This document shows positions 9,970 through 17,081 of a stretch of DNA of 31,379 nucleotides, piece after piece. The position numbers and the translations under genes are program-made. The notes below the pieces were generated by a model. It saw only the letters and a list, made by a program, of their open reading frames with translations, ran no database searches and had not been told where the DNA came from. How positions within the stretch are numbered: position 1 is the stretch's first letter; each line of letters begins with the position of its first letter. Source of the stretch: Chloroflexota bacterium (GTDB taxonomy: Bacteria > Chloroflexota > Dormibacteria > CF-121); assembly GCA_005889395.1 (NCBI GenBank), contig VBFX01000026.1:1-31379 (forward strand), in the 5' to 3' direction.

Positions 9970-10971
9970 ATGAAGGCGATCGCATACGAGGCGTACGGCT
10001 CAGCCGATATTCTCGAGGTCAAGGACGTTCCCAAACCCGACGTCGACGGTGACCGGGTTCTTATTCGGGTTCGCGCCGCGTCCGCGAATCCCTACGACTG
10101 GCACTTCATGAGGGGCTTACCGTTGATCGCCCGCACGTCAATGGGACTGCGCAAGCCGAAATACTCACTTCTGGGCAGCGACGTGGCGGGCGAGGTCGAG
10201 GTGGTCGGCGACGCCGTGACACGGTTCCGGCCCGGCGACCACGTCTTCGGGTTTGTCGGGTCGGGTGGCTTCGCGGAGTTCGTATCGGCCCCGGAAAAAC
10301 TTCTGGCGTTGATGCCCGACAACCTGAGCTTCGAGCAAGCGGCGACGGTCCCGCTCGCGGCGGTGACCGCGCTGCAAGGCCTTCGTGATGCCGGAGAGCT
10401 CCAGTCGGGGCAGAAGGTACTGATCGTCGGAGCGTCGGGAGGAGTGGGGACGTTCGCGGTGCAAATCGCGAAGTGGTACGCCGCGGATGTGACCGGTGTG
10501 TGCAGCACCAAGAATCTGGAAATGGTCCGCTCGATCGGCGCCGACCGCGTCATCGACTACACCCGAGAGGACTTTACCCGGAATGGTCAACAGTACGACC
10601 TGATCTTTCAGCTCGCGGGTACCACCTCACCGTCCGCCTGCCGACGCGCCCTCACACCGAAGGGCCGGCTCGTCCTCAGCAGCGGTGACTCCCCCGGTCG
10701 CATCATCGGGCCGGTCGGTCGGATCTTTAAGGCCCTCCTGTTATCACCATTCGTCGGCCAGACGCTCCGTCCGTTTGTCGCGAAGTCGAGTAGCGACGAC
10801 CTGCAGTTCCTCCGCGAACTGATCGAGGCCGGCAGGGTCACACCGGTCATCGACCGGACATATCCGCTGCGCGAATCAGCCGACGCGATCCGCTATCTCG
10901 AAACGGGCCATGCTCGAGGAAAGGTTGTCATCTCAGTGTCGGCCAACGGCCAGGTCAAAGGGAGCGACTGA
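9970..10971 (+). CDS. NAD(P)-dependent MDR-family oxidoreductase (quinone reductase-like)
   Basis: 333 residues starting MKAIAYEAYGSADIL, after a GGAGGAGGAG purine run. It has the GroES-like N-terminal fold with GSDVAGEVEVVG and FRPGDHVFGF, and a nucleotide-binding loop VLIVGASGGVGTFAVQIAKW. The catalytic zinc cysteine of alcohol dehydrogenases is absent (ASANPYDWHFM in its place), as in quinone oxidoreductase/enoyl reductase types. Control by the divergent TetR gene suggests a role in handling a toxic or redox-active compound. The substrate cannot be told from sequence. Confidence 0.88.
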   Translation: MKAIAYEAYGSADILEVKDVPKPDVDGDRVLIRVRAASANPYDWHFMRGLPLIARTSMGLRKPKYSLLGSDVAGEVEVVGDAVTRFRPGDHVFGFVGSGGFAEFVSAPEKLLALMPDNLSFEQAATVPLAAVTALQGLRDAGELQSGQKVLIVGASGGVGTFAVQIAKWYAADVTGVCSTKNLEMVRSIGADRVIDYTREDFTRNGQQYDLIFQLAGTTSPSACRRALTPKGRLVLSSGDSPGRIIGPVGRIFKALLLSPFVGQTLRPFVAKSSSDDLQFLRELIEAGRVTPVIDRTYPLRESADAIRYLETGHARGKVVISVSANGQVKGSD

Positions 10972-10974
10972 GGC

Positions 10975-11160
10975 CTACGCGTCGCGGTCGGCGTCGCCCA
11001 GCATGATCGAACCGTTGCGCGGCACGATCTGCAGGCGGTGCAATTCGAGCTCGGCCATGACGCGGCTGTTGTCAAGGACCGCCAGCACGATGTTGTCGCG
11101 CAGTGCAAGCTCGCCGATCCGCACGCAATCCTTCAAGAAAGGGAAGCCAAGCGGCCGCAC
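10975..11160 (-). CDS. unknown protein, downstream fragment
   Basis: Reads VRPLGFPFLKDCVRIGELAL and NSRVMAELELHRLQIVPRNG, ending GDADRDA; no family is recognised. It opens at GTG 11160 inside the end of the preceding ORF. The frame is blocked by a TGA a few codons upstream, so the switch from the first ORF must occur at about 11150-11175. It may be the second half of one gene broken by a frame change, or a separate overlapping gene. Confidence 0.45.
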   Translation of the reverse strand: MRPLGFPFLKDCVRIGELALRDNIVLAVLDNSRVMAELELHRLQIVPRNGSIMLGDADRDA

Positions 11161-11384
11161 CAGCTGTAGGCTTCGCCGGGCGCGTCAGGAATCAGGGTCC
11201 GCTTCTGCCGGAAGAGTTCGAGTCGGGATTGCAGGCGGCGCATCGGACCCGGCGGGCCTTCGATGAAGAAGGGGACGTCCTTGAGCGGGGCCTGGGCCGG
11301 CTGGGCGGGATAACGGGTGGAGAAGCCGATGTCGGCTCGGCCCAGGAAAGGGGCCGGCACCTTGATCACGAGCTCCTGAAGCAT
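11133..11384 (-). CDS. unknown protein, upstream fragment
   Basis: MLQELVIKVPAPFLGRADIG starts at ATG 11384, with AGGAG 10 bases upstream and a TATAAT box further back. The region up to LIPDAPGEAYSW reads like ordinary protein. The last seven residues (CGRLASLS) look like out-of-frame sequence, because the next ORF continues smoothly from the same place in another frame. Read together the two ORFs would give about 135 residues. No known domain is seen. Confidence 0.5.
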   Translation of the reverse strand: MLQELVIKVPAPFLGRADIGFSTRYPAQPAQAPLKDVPFFIEGPPGPMRRLQSRLELFRQKRTLIPDAPGEAYSWCGRLASLS

Positions 11385-11409
11385 TCGCCAGAGTCTCCTT
11401 CTGCTCTTG

Positions 11410-11440
11410 ATTATATCGGCGCTATCACGTTCAACGTAAA
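11410..11440 (-). promoter_or_regulatory. promoter of the unknown minus-strand gene
   Basis: On the minus strand a perfect TATAAT (plus coordinates 11410-11415) follows TTTACG (11435-11440) after 19 bases, slightly longer than ideal. It overlaps the 3' end of polX, so the gene at 10975-11384 has its own promoter. Confidence 0.5.
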
Positions 11441-12693
11441 TTCCCGACGGCTCTTGCTGCTTTTTCCCGGCAAAACGCCAGCACGCCCTCCGGGTCCCGC
11501 GTATTCAGGACCCGATCGGGGGTCAAGCCGGCCCGGCGTCCGATGGCGCACCCGTAGCGAACGTAGTCGTATTCAGCCGGGTAGTGGGCGTCGTTGTCGA
11601 TCGCCAGGAGGGCACCCGCCTCCCGGGCCTTGCGAGCCCAGCTGTCGTTCAGGTCGAGGCGGAAGGGGCTGCTGTTGATTTCCAGCGCAGTCCCCGTTTT
11701 CACAGCCTCGGCGATCACCGCCTCGACATCGAGGCTGGTCTCCCCGCGGCGGTCCAGACGTCGAGACGTTGGGTGGGCGTAGACGTCCACGTGCGGCGAT
11801 CGTAGCGCGGTCAGAACCCGCTGTGTGATCACATCTTTAGGCTGGTCCTGCGCCACATGGACCGAAGCAACGACCAGGTCGAGGGAGGCCAGGGTTTCGT
11901 CGGGAAGGTCGAGGCTGCCGTCGGGCAGGATGTCGACCTCGGCCCCGTTCAGGACCCGCGCCAGGCCGGGTCGGGCATTGACGGCCGCGATCTCGGCGGC
12001 GCGAGCTCGAAAACGCGCGGGTGTCAGCCCCTGGGCGATCTGCAGCGACTGCGTGTGGTCGGTGAGGACGATGTAGTCATAGCCGTGCTCTTTTGCCGCT
12101 CGCGCCATCTCGGCGATCTCATTGCGCCCGTCGCTCCAGTTGCTGTGCGTGTGCAGGTCGCCACGCAGGTCTTGCTGTTGCATGAGGCGGGGAAGCCTGC
12201 CGCTGGCCGCCAGCTCGATCTCGCCCCGTCCCTCGCGCAGCTCCGGTGGGATCCAGGCGCAGTCGAGCGCGGCATAGACCTCCTCTTCTGTTGCGCCGGC
12301 GATGGCCCTGCCCATCTTCTCGGCCCGGGCGCGCAGTTGGAGGTTGTGCGCTGGCGAGCCGGTGAAGGTCACCCAGGCCGCACCGAAACCGTCCGGCTTC
12401 ACCGCCCGCAGGTCGACCTGCATTCCGGAGCGCACCCTGATGCTGGTCGTGGCGCCATCCTGGGCGATCACCTCGTTGACCTGCGGCAGGCGGCCGAACT
12501 CGGCGCGCAGCGCGTCCGGGTCGTCGCCGGCCACTAGCAGATCGAGGTCGCCGACCGTTTCGCTCGCGCGCCGCGCGCTGCCGGCCATCTCCGCCCGCGC
12601 CACGCCCTTCAGAGCGCGCAGCGTGGCCAGCATCGAGTCGGCCAGGATCCAGGCTTCAGGGAAGTAGATGCGGCCCTCGGTCCGCTTGAGCAT
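11431..12693 (-). CDS. polX: DNA polymerase X with PHP domain, C-terminal fragment
   Basis: Contains the nucleotidyltransferase palm, with GSARRASETVGDLDLLV (catalytic Asp pair) and QVDLRAV (third Asp), and then a PHP metal-dependent phosphoesterase domain: DLHTHSNWSDG, VLTDHTQSL, GAEVDILPDG, VYAHPTSRRL and IDNDAH. PolX fills gaps in base-excision repair and its PHP domain proofreads. ATG 12693 is an internal Met; the true frame continues upstream through YALEDAARTHRLLSVRG and KTEENILKG to about 12785. There it meets the N-terminal fragment in another frame. All visible catalytic residues are intact. Confidence 0.9.
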   Translation of the reverse strand: MLKRTEGRIYFPEAWILADSMLATLRALKGVARAEMAGSARRASETVGDLDLLVAGDDPDALRAEFGRLPQVNEVIAQDGATTSIRVRSGMQVDLRAVKPDGFGAAWVTFTGSPAHNLQLRARAEKMGRAIAGATEEEVYAALDCAWIPPELREGRGEIELAASGRLPRLMQQQDLRGDLHTHSNWSDGRNEIAEMARAAKEHGYDYIVLTDHTQSLQIAQGLTPARFRARAAEIAAVNARPGLARVLNGAEVDILPDGSLDLPDETLASLDLVVASVHVAQDQPKDVITQRVLTALRSPHVDVYAHPTSRRLDRRGETSLDVEAVIAEAVKTGTALEINSSPFRLDLNDSWARKAREAGALLAIDNDAHYPAEYDYVRYGCAIGRRAGLTPDRVLNTRDPEGVLAFCREKAARAVGNLR

Positions 12694-13057
12694 GGCAATG
12701 CCTTTGAGGATGTTCTCCTCGGTCTTGGCTTTGATGCCGCGGACCGAGAGCAGCCGGTGGGTTCGCGCGGCGTCCTCGAGCGCGTAGCAGGGCCGGGGGG
12801 ATCTCGGCCTCGAGGCGCGTGAGGAACTCCAGCTGCCCGGTGGTGACGTACTCGACGATCTTCTTCTCGATCGCCTCGCCGATGCCGGGAACGTCCTTGA
12901 GCCGGCCTTCTTTGATCATGTCCTCGACCTCGGTGGTGAGGTTATCCAGCTGCCGGACCGCTTCCCGGTAGGCGCGGATCTTGAAGAAGTTCTCGCCCCG
13001 GATCTCCAGCAGGTCGGCAACCCGGTTGAGCATTGCCGCGACGTCGGCATTCCGCAC
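12656..13057 (-). CDS. polX: DNA polymerase X, N-terminal fragment
   Basis: Opens at GTG 13057 (RNADVAAMLNRVADLLEIRG) and carries the 8-kDa-like domain with the first helix-hairpin-helix, VPGIGEAIEKKI. Coding sense holds up to LEAEIPPALL at about 12785; the remainder of the ORF (RARGRRANPP onward) is out of frame. Comparison with Bacillus PolX indicates that about 26 residues are missing between EIPPALL and ALEDAART, including the second helix-hairpin-helix (PGLGxKK). A run of six C near the break is a further error risk. Only 19 bases separate this start from the divergent CoA transferase. Confidence 0.85.
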   Translation of the reverse strand: MRNADVAAMLNRVADLLEIRGENFFKIRAYREAVRQLDNLTTEVEDMIKEGRLKDVPGIGEAIEKKIVEYVTTGQLEFLTRLEAEIPPALLRARGRRANPPAALGPRHQSQDRGEHPQRHCHAQADRGPHLLP

Positions 13058-13076
13058 GCCAGTAACCTAGCAGGCG

Positions 13077-13988
13077 ATGTTGCTCGACGGCGTCCGGGTT
13101 CTCGATCTCTCCCGGCTGTTGCCCGGCGGCTACTGCACCCAGCTGCTGCAGGCACAGGGCGCCCAGGTGACGAAAATCGAGCCGCCCGCCGGCGACCCCA
13201 TCCGGGCGCTCCCCGGCGGCAACACCTACTTCGATGCACTGCACGGCGGTAAGCAGCTGCTCACGCTCGACCTGCGCACCGAGACGGGTCGCGACGCGCT
13301 GCGGGAGCGAGTCGTCGAGGCCGATATCCTCGTCGAAGGGTTCCGTCCCGGCGTGATGGAACGGATGGAGCTCGGGTACCCGGCGCTGGCGGCGATCAAC
13401 CCCGCGCTGGTGTACTGCGCGATCACCGGCTACGGGTCGGATGGGCCCATGGCCGGCCGCGCCGGCCACGACCTCAATTATCTGGCGCGCAGCGGGGCGC
13501 TGTCATTGATGCCGCTCCGCGAGGGCACTCCCACTATTCCGGGACTCCAGGTTGCCGATATGGCGGGCGGGCTTCACGCCGCCTTCTTGATCGCTGGCGC
13601 GCTCGTCGCCCGGGCGCGATCCGGACGAGGCTCCCGAGTCGAGGTCTCGATGACCGACCTGATGCGAAGCTGGACAGCCTTACCCCGGCAGGCTCGGCGA
13701 GCCGGTCTCCCCGGCCTCCCGTTGACCGGCGAGATCCCTTGCTATCACGTCTACGCGGTGGCCGACGGGTTCCTGACCGTGGCCGCGCTGGAGCCCGATT
13801 TCTGGGCGGCCTTCTGCCACGCAATCGATCGAGAGGACTTGAAAGACCGCCAGTTCGATCCGGCGGCGATCGAGGCGGTCCAGGCGACGCTGCGCCCCGC
13901 CAGACGAGCCGAATGGGCGGCCCGCTTTGGCGACCAGGACGTCTGCGTGGAGCCGGCCCTGCAACTCGAGGAATCGGAAGCGGACTGA
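13077..13988 (+). CDS. CaiB/BaiF (family III) CoA transferase, C-terminally short
   Basis: Moves CoA between carboxylic acids, or epimerises 2-methylacyl-CoA in the racemase branch. Typical blocks are VRVLDLSRLLPGGYCTQLL, KIEPPAGDPIR, VEGFRPGVMERM, YCAITGYGSDGP and GLQVADMAGG, which holds the catalytic Asp. At 303 residues it lacks the last ~50-60 residues of most members (the region with the HPQVRARG-like motif), and stops at LEESEAD inside a strong hairpin. It may be a natural short form or a truncation. The acyl substrate is unknown. Confidence 0.85.
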   Translation: MLLDGVRVLDLSRLLPGGYCTQLLQAQGAQVTKIEPPAGDPIRALPGGNTYFDALHGGKQLLTLDLRTETGRDALRERVVEADILVEGFRPGVMERMELGYPALAAINPALVYCAITGYGSDGPMAGRAGHDLNYLARSGALSLMPLREGTPTIPGLQVADMAGGLHAAFLIAGALVARARSGRGSRVEVSMTDLMRSWTALPRQARRAGLPGLPLTGEIPCYHVYAVADGFLTVAALEPDFWAAFCHAIDREDLKDRQFDPAAIEAVQATLRPARRAEWAARFGDQDVCVEPALQLEESEAD

Positions 13989-14013
13989 GGCGGCGCGGTC
14001 CGCCGCCTCAGTC
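13983..14013. terminator. bidirectional hairpin terminator candidate
   Basis: GACTGAGGCGGCG and CGCCGCCTCAGTC form a perfect 13-pair stem with a 5-base loop. It lies between two convergent genes and includes the CoA-transferase TGA stop. There is no T tract on either side. Confidence 0.6.
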
Positions 14014-14020
14014 ACGGCTG

Positions 14021-14986
14021 TCAGCTGCCGGCGTTTGTGATGGTGCCGAACAGCCCGTCCTGCTCGCCATTGATCCCGGCCGTGAAGTAGACAGCATTCG
14101 GGTCACCACCATTGGGGGCGGGCCCGCCGTTCCCGACGCGCAGCGCCCACAGGCCATCGATCGTGATCGGGTTGCCGGTCACCACATCTTGGAGCTCCGC
14201 CCTGAAATTGCCCTTGTCCAGCGTGTAGGCGTTGATGTGCCCATCCCCAAAGTTCCCGACCAGCAGGTCACCGGCCAGTGGTCCGAAGCTTGCTGGGGCG
14301 ATCGCCAGGCCCCAGGGTGAATTGAGGCGGCCATGTGACACCAGGCGAGCCAGCAAATTGCCGTGCAGGTCGAAGGCGTCGACAAAGCCATGCCCCTGCC
14401 CGGCCACGTCATCGTGCCTGTTCGCATCCTGTTTGGCGAACGTCACGTAAAGGACGCCGCCAAGGTTCTGGACATTGAAGGGCGCATAGCCGTCCGCGAC
14501 TTTGGAGTCGGTGAACGACGGCCCCTGGCTGAAGTCGGCGTTGAACACGTCGACCGTGCCGAAGCGGAAATTGGCGGTATAGAGATGGTCGGCGACGCCG
14601 TCAAAGCCGATCGCCAGGCCCTTGTACACAGCACCTGGCGGTGGTGTGGAGTTATCGACTTCGGTGGTCGCCACGGTCCCTACGCCTTTCCAGCCGGCGA
14701 TGGTGCCATCCTCCGTGGCGAACAGGAACCGGTCACCACGAAACTCGGTGCCGTTGCCGTTGAAAACCGTCCCGGTGGGGGTGCCGGACGTGCCAGCGGG
14801 GCTTCCTGCTCCCGGTGGGATGGTGACGGTCAACGGCACTTTTGAGCCATTCCGGATCGGTGAATGCCGCCATCCCGGGGATGTTCGACACGAGGTTCGT
14901 CTGTCGGAACGAGTTCGTATCGGATCCGGCCTGAGCGCCAACCGCGGCCAGGGCGAGTGCGACCGCCGAGGCGACCGTGAGCCCAA
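14021..14986 (-). CDS. TIGR03118-like secreted protein, main fragment
   Basis: From about 14850 downwards this frame reads NGSKVPLTVTIPPGAG, then GTPTGTVFNG, FLFATEDGTIAGW, AVYKGLAIGFDG, TANFRFGTVDVFNADF and SPWGLAIAPASFGPLAGDLL (repeated beta-propeller-like blades), ending with LFGTITNAGS. This matches the uncharacterised secreted TIGR03118 family. The first ~45 residues of the ORF (Arg/Ser-rich) are not real; the true N-terminus is in another frame (14733-15011). Roughly 30 residues are missing at the join. Confidence 0.8.
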   Translation of the reverse strand: MGSRSPRRSHSPWPRLALRPDPIRTRSDRRTSCRTSPGWRHSPIRNGSKVPLTVTIPPGAGSPAGTSGTPTGTVFNGNGTEFRGDRFLFATEDGTIAGWKGVGTVATTEVDNSTPPPGAVYKGLAIGFDGVADHLYTANFRFGTVDVFNADFSQGPSFTDSKVADGYAPFNVQNLGGVLYVTFAKQDANRHDDVAGQGHGFVDAFDLHGNLLARLVSHGRLNSPWGLAIAPASFGPLAGDLLVGNFGDGHINAYTLDKGNFRAELQDVVTGNPITIDGLWALRVGNGGPAPNGGDPNAVYFTAGINGEQDGLFGTITNAGS

Positions 14987-15011
14987 CCGTCAATAGTCTG
15001 CGTGCGTACAT
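14733..15011 (-). CDS. TIGR03118-like secreted protein, N-terminal fragment
   Basis: MYARRLLTVGLTVASAVALA is a clear signal peptide with cleavage likely near AQA-GS. It is followed by RQTNLVSNIPGMAAFTDPE, the family's opening motif. ATG 15011 has AAGGAGG 7 bases upstream. Coding sense ends at about 14856; the rest (WLKSAVDRHHP onward) is out of frame. Family members continue here with a NPWG...VSDNGTG-type segment that is absent. Confidence 0.8.
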   Translation of the reverse strand: MYARRLLTVGLTVASAVALALAAVGAQAGSDTNSFRQTNLVSNIPGMAAFTDPEWLKSAVDRHHPTGSRKPRWHVRHPHRDGFQRQRHRVSW

Positions 15012-15197
15012 GCGCGATCCTCCTTGCTAGTCCCCGTTTCGTGGGCGGAAATGGCCTCTCTAGACTGTTACGGAAAGGGTTACGGCTGGTCCGTTGAGAT
15101 CGGGAATTTCATCGACTTCTTGCCGGCTTCTCAGGCTCTTCTAATGGGCGTTCGGCACGATATAGGGGTCGTTAACCCCCAGGAAGGAAGGTCACCT

Positions 15198-15905
15198 ATG
15201 AAGTTGAAGCGTTGGATCGTGCTGCCGGCCGCCGGCCTGGCTGCCGTGATCATCGGCGTGGCCGCCGTTGAGGCGGCGCCGTCGCCGTCCGCATCGCCGA
15301 CCGGTTCCAAGAACTACGCGCAGGTCTTTGTCGACAAGCTCGCGGGGATCCTGCACCTGACGCCGACCCAGACGCAGGATGCGCTCAAGCAGGCGCAGCT
15401 TCAGACCGTCGACCAGATGCTCGCCGACGGCAAGATCACCAAGGCGCAGGCGGATGCGATGAAGGCGCGCATCAACGCCGGCCAGGGGCTTGGCGCGATT
15501 GGCGGCTTTGGCCGCCACGGTGGCTTCAAGGCCGATATGACGCTGATGCGGGATCTCAAGACCGCTGAACTCAACGCGGCGGCATCGGCCCTGCATATGA
15601 GCACCGCCGATCTGCAGAGCGCTCTTCGATCCGGAAAGTCGTTGAGCGACCTCGAAACGCAGCAGAAGGTGAGCGACAGCGCCGTCAAGGCTGCGATGAA
15701 GAGTGCGGCCAAAGGCGTGCTCGACAAGGCCGTGAAGGCCGGGACCATCACGCAGGCCCAGGCGGACGCGATCCTTTCCAAGGTCGGTTCGGGCCTGGGG
15801 CGGTTCGGGCACAAGCCCGCGCGGCCGCAAACGCCTGGCGGGTCGGCTCCTTCGACATCACCGACGCCCGGAACATCGCCGGCGGCGTATTACTCCAGCA
15901 TCTAG
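15198..15905 (+). CDS. secreted helical protein, function unknown
   Basis: 235 residues. MKLKRWIVLPAAGLAAVIIG is a signal peptide, followed by a Pro/Ser linker and an Ala/Lys/Gln-rich helical body. The body repeats the theme 'ADGKITKAQADAM' and 'KAGTITQAQADAI', a short helix-turn unit seen in secreted actinobacterial and chloroflexal proteins of unknown role. The tail is Pro/Ser/Thr-rich. ATG 15198 follows AGGAAGGAAGG. A hairpin terminator candidate lies 24 bases after the stop. Confidence 0.75.
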   Translation: MKLKRWIVLPAAGLAAVIIGVAAVEAAPSPSASPTGSKNYAQVFVDKLAGILHLTPTQTQDALKQAQLQTVDQMLADGKITKAQADAMKARINAGQGLGAIGGFGRHGGFKADMTLMRDLKTAELNAAASALHMSTADLQSALRSGKSLSDLETQQKVSDSAVKAAMKSAAKGVLDKAVKAGTITQAQADAILSKVGSGLGRFGHKPARPQTPGGSAPSTSPTPGTSPAAYYSSI

Positions 15906-15928
15906 ACGCGGTTAGCGACGACTTCGCG

Positions 15929-15972
15929 ACGAAGCGGGCACCAGCCGGCGACGGTTTGGTCGCCCGCTTCGT
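15929..15972 (+). terminator. hairpin terminator candidate
   Basis: ACGAAGCGGGC and GCCCGCTTCGT form a perfect 11-pair stem around a 22-base loop, whose ends (ACCA/TGGT) can also pair. It is placed just after the secreted helical protein. The bases beyond are only moderately T-rich. Confidence 0.5.
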
Positions 15973-16027
15973 GGTTGTAGGGTTGCGCACCTAATCTGGA
16001 TCTCGGGAGGAGTGGCTTCCGCAAGCC

Positions 16028-16459
16028 ATGAGGTTGAACTGGCTTACCTTTGTCCTGGCCGTGCTGGAGTTACCGCCGAACCCCAGGGAGCGCCACTTCT
16101 GGGGCCGGCTGGCGACGCTGCACCTGATCTATTCGCTTGCCGGGCTGGTCTTCGGGCTCGCCTGCATCGCGGGGGGCATCCTGCTCTTCTTCCACGGCGT
16201 GTCGGGTTCGAGCAGCTGGGTTGGCGAGTTCATCGGCGTGAAGACCAAACTCTCGGATGCCGCCCCGGGCACCGTGTTGTTCGTCGTCGGCCTCGTGGTC
16301 GTCTGGCTCACCCGCTTCGCCGTCCGCGTCAGGCAGCCGATCGACATCGAGCTGCGGGCGCGTGCGAAGCTCGCTGAAAACCGCGAGCCCGAACGGCTCG
16401 AGCACGAGCGGCGCGAGCACGAGCGGCGCGAGCACGAGCGGCATCGCAAGGCCGGCTGA
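16028..16459 (+). CDS. two-helix membrane protein with charged tandem-repeat tail
   Basis: 143 residues with two hydrophobic helices (about 32-56 and 80-98) and a C-terminal tail that repeats EHERR three times. The tail is encoded by three copies of a 15-base unit, CGAGCACGAGCGGCG, at 16399-16443, so its length could vary between strains. ATG 16028 has GGGAGGAG about 17 bases upstream, which is far. It is convergent with coaE, with 2 bases between stops. No family is recognised. Confidence 0.65.
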   Translation: MRLNWLTFVLAVLELPPNPRERHFWGRLATLHLIYSLAGLVFGLACIAGGILLFFHGVSGSSSWVGEFIGVKTKLSDAAPGTVLFVVGLVVVWLTRFAVRVRQPIDIELRARAKLAENREPERLEHERREHERREHERHRKAG

Positions 16460-16461
16460 CC

Positions 16462-17058
16462 CTAGGTCGTCGGGGCGAACCGCCGGTAGATCGCCTCGAC
16501 CTGCCGGCGGGTGTTCTCTCGACTCCCGCTGTTGTCGATTACCAGATCGGCCCTGGCGCGCTTCTCGTCGAGCGGCATCTGAGCGGCGATCCGCTGGCGG
16601 GCCTCCTCGGCGGTGAGCCCGTCGCGCTCGATGAGCCGTCGCAATTGCGTCTTGGGGTCGACCCAAACCACGATGACGCTCTCGACGGTGCCGGTGCGGT
16701 CGTTCTCGTAGAGCAACGGAATGTCCACGATCAGCACGCCGGGCCGCGACCCGCGGAGCAGCATCTCGGTAGCCATGCGTTCCTGAATGCGCGGGTGGGT
16801 GATGGCATTGAGCCTGGCGCGGGCAACCGGGTCAGCGAAGATGATTCGGGCGAGCTTGCCGCGATCGAGGCGCCCATCCGGCATCAGGATGTCCCGGCCG
16901 AAGGCGGTCGCGATCTCCTCGAGCGCCGGTTGCCCTGGCTCGACGACCTCGCGGGCCAGCTGATCGGCATCGATGACGTCAGCCCCCAGCTCGGCGAACA
17001 TCGATGCCACCATCGACTTGCCGGAACCGATCCCCCCGGTAAGGCCCAGGACCTTCAC
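16462..17058 (-). CDS. coaE: dephospho-CoA kinase
   Basis: Catalyses the last step of coenzyme A synthesis, phosphorylating the 3'-hydroxyl of dephospho-CoA. 198 residues with the P-loop GLTGGIGSGKS, DADQLAREVV, HPRI, PLLYEND and the lid segment QMPLDEKRARADLVIDNSG, all standard for CoaE. The start is GTG 17058 with no SD; the 23-base gap to the divergent iron-sulfur gene must hold both promoters. Confidence 0.95.
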   Translation of the reverse strand: MKVLGLTGGIGSGKSMVASMFAELGADVIDADQLAREVVEPGQPALEEIATAFGRDILMPDGRLDRGKLARIIFADPVARARLNAITHPRIQERMATEMLLRGSRPGVLIVDIPLLYENDRTGTVESVIVVWVDPKTQLRRLIERDGLTAEEARQRIAAQMPLDEKRARADLVIDNSGSRENTRRQVEAIYRRFAPTT

Positions 17059-17067
17059 TTCAGACCG

Positions 17068-17073
17068 TACGAT
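17068..17073 (+). promoter_or_regulatory. -10 box of a probable leaderless promoter
   Basis: TACGAT lies 8 bases before ATG 17082, in a gap of only 23 bases between divergent genes. A start at or near the ATG would give a leaderless mRNA. The evidence is position and the lack of an SD. Confidence 0.35.
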
Positions 17074-17081
17074 TACCGGAG

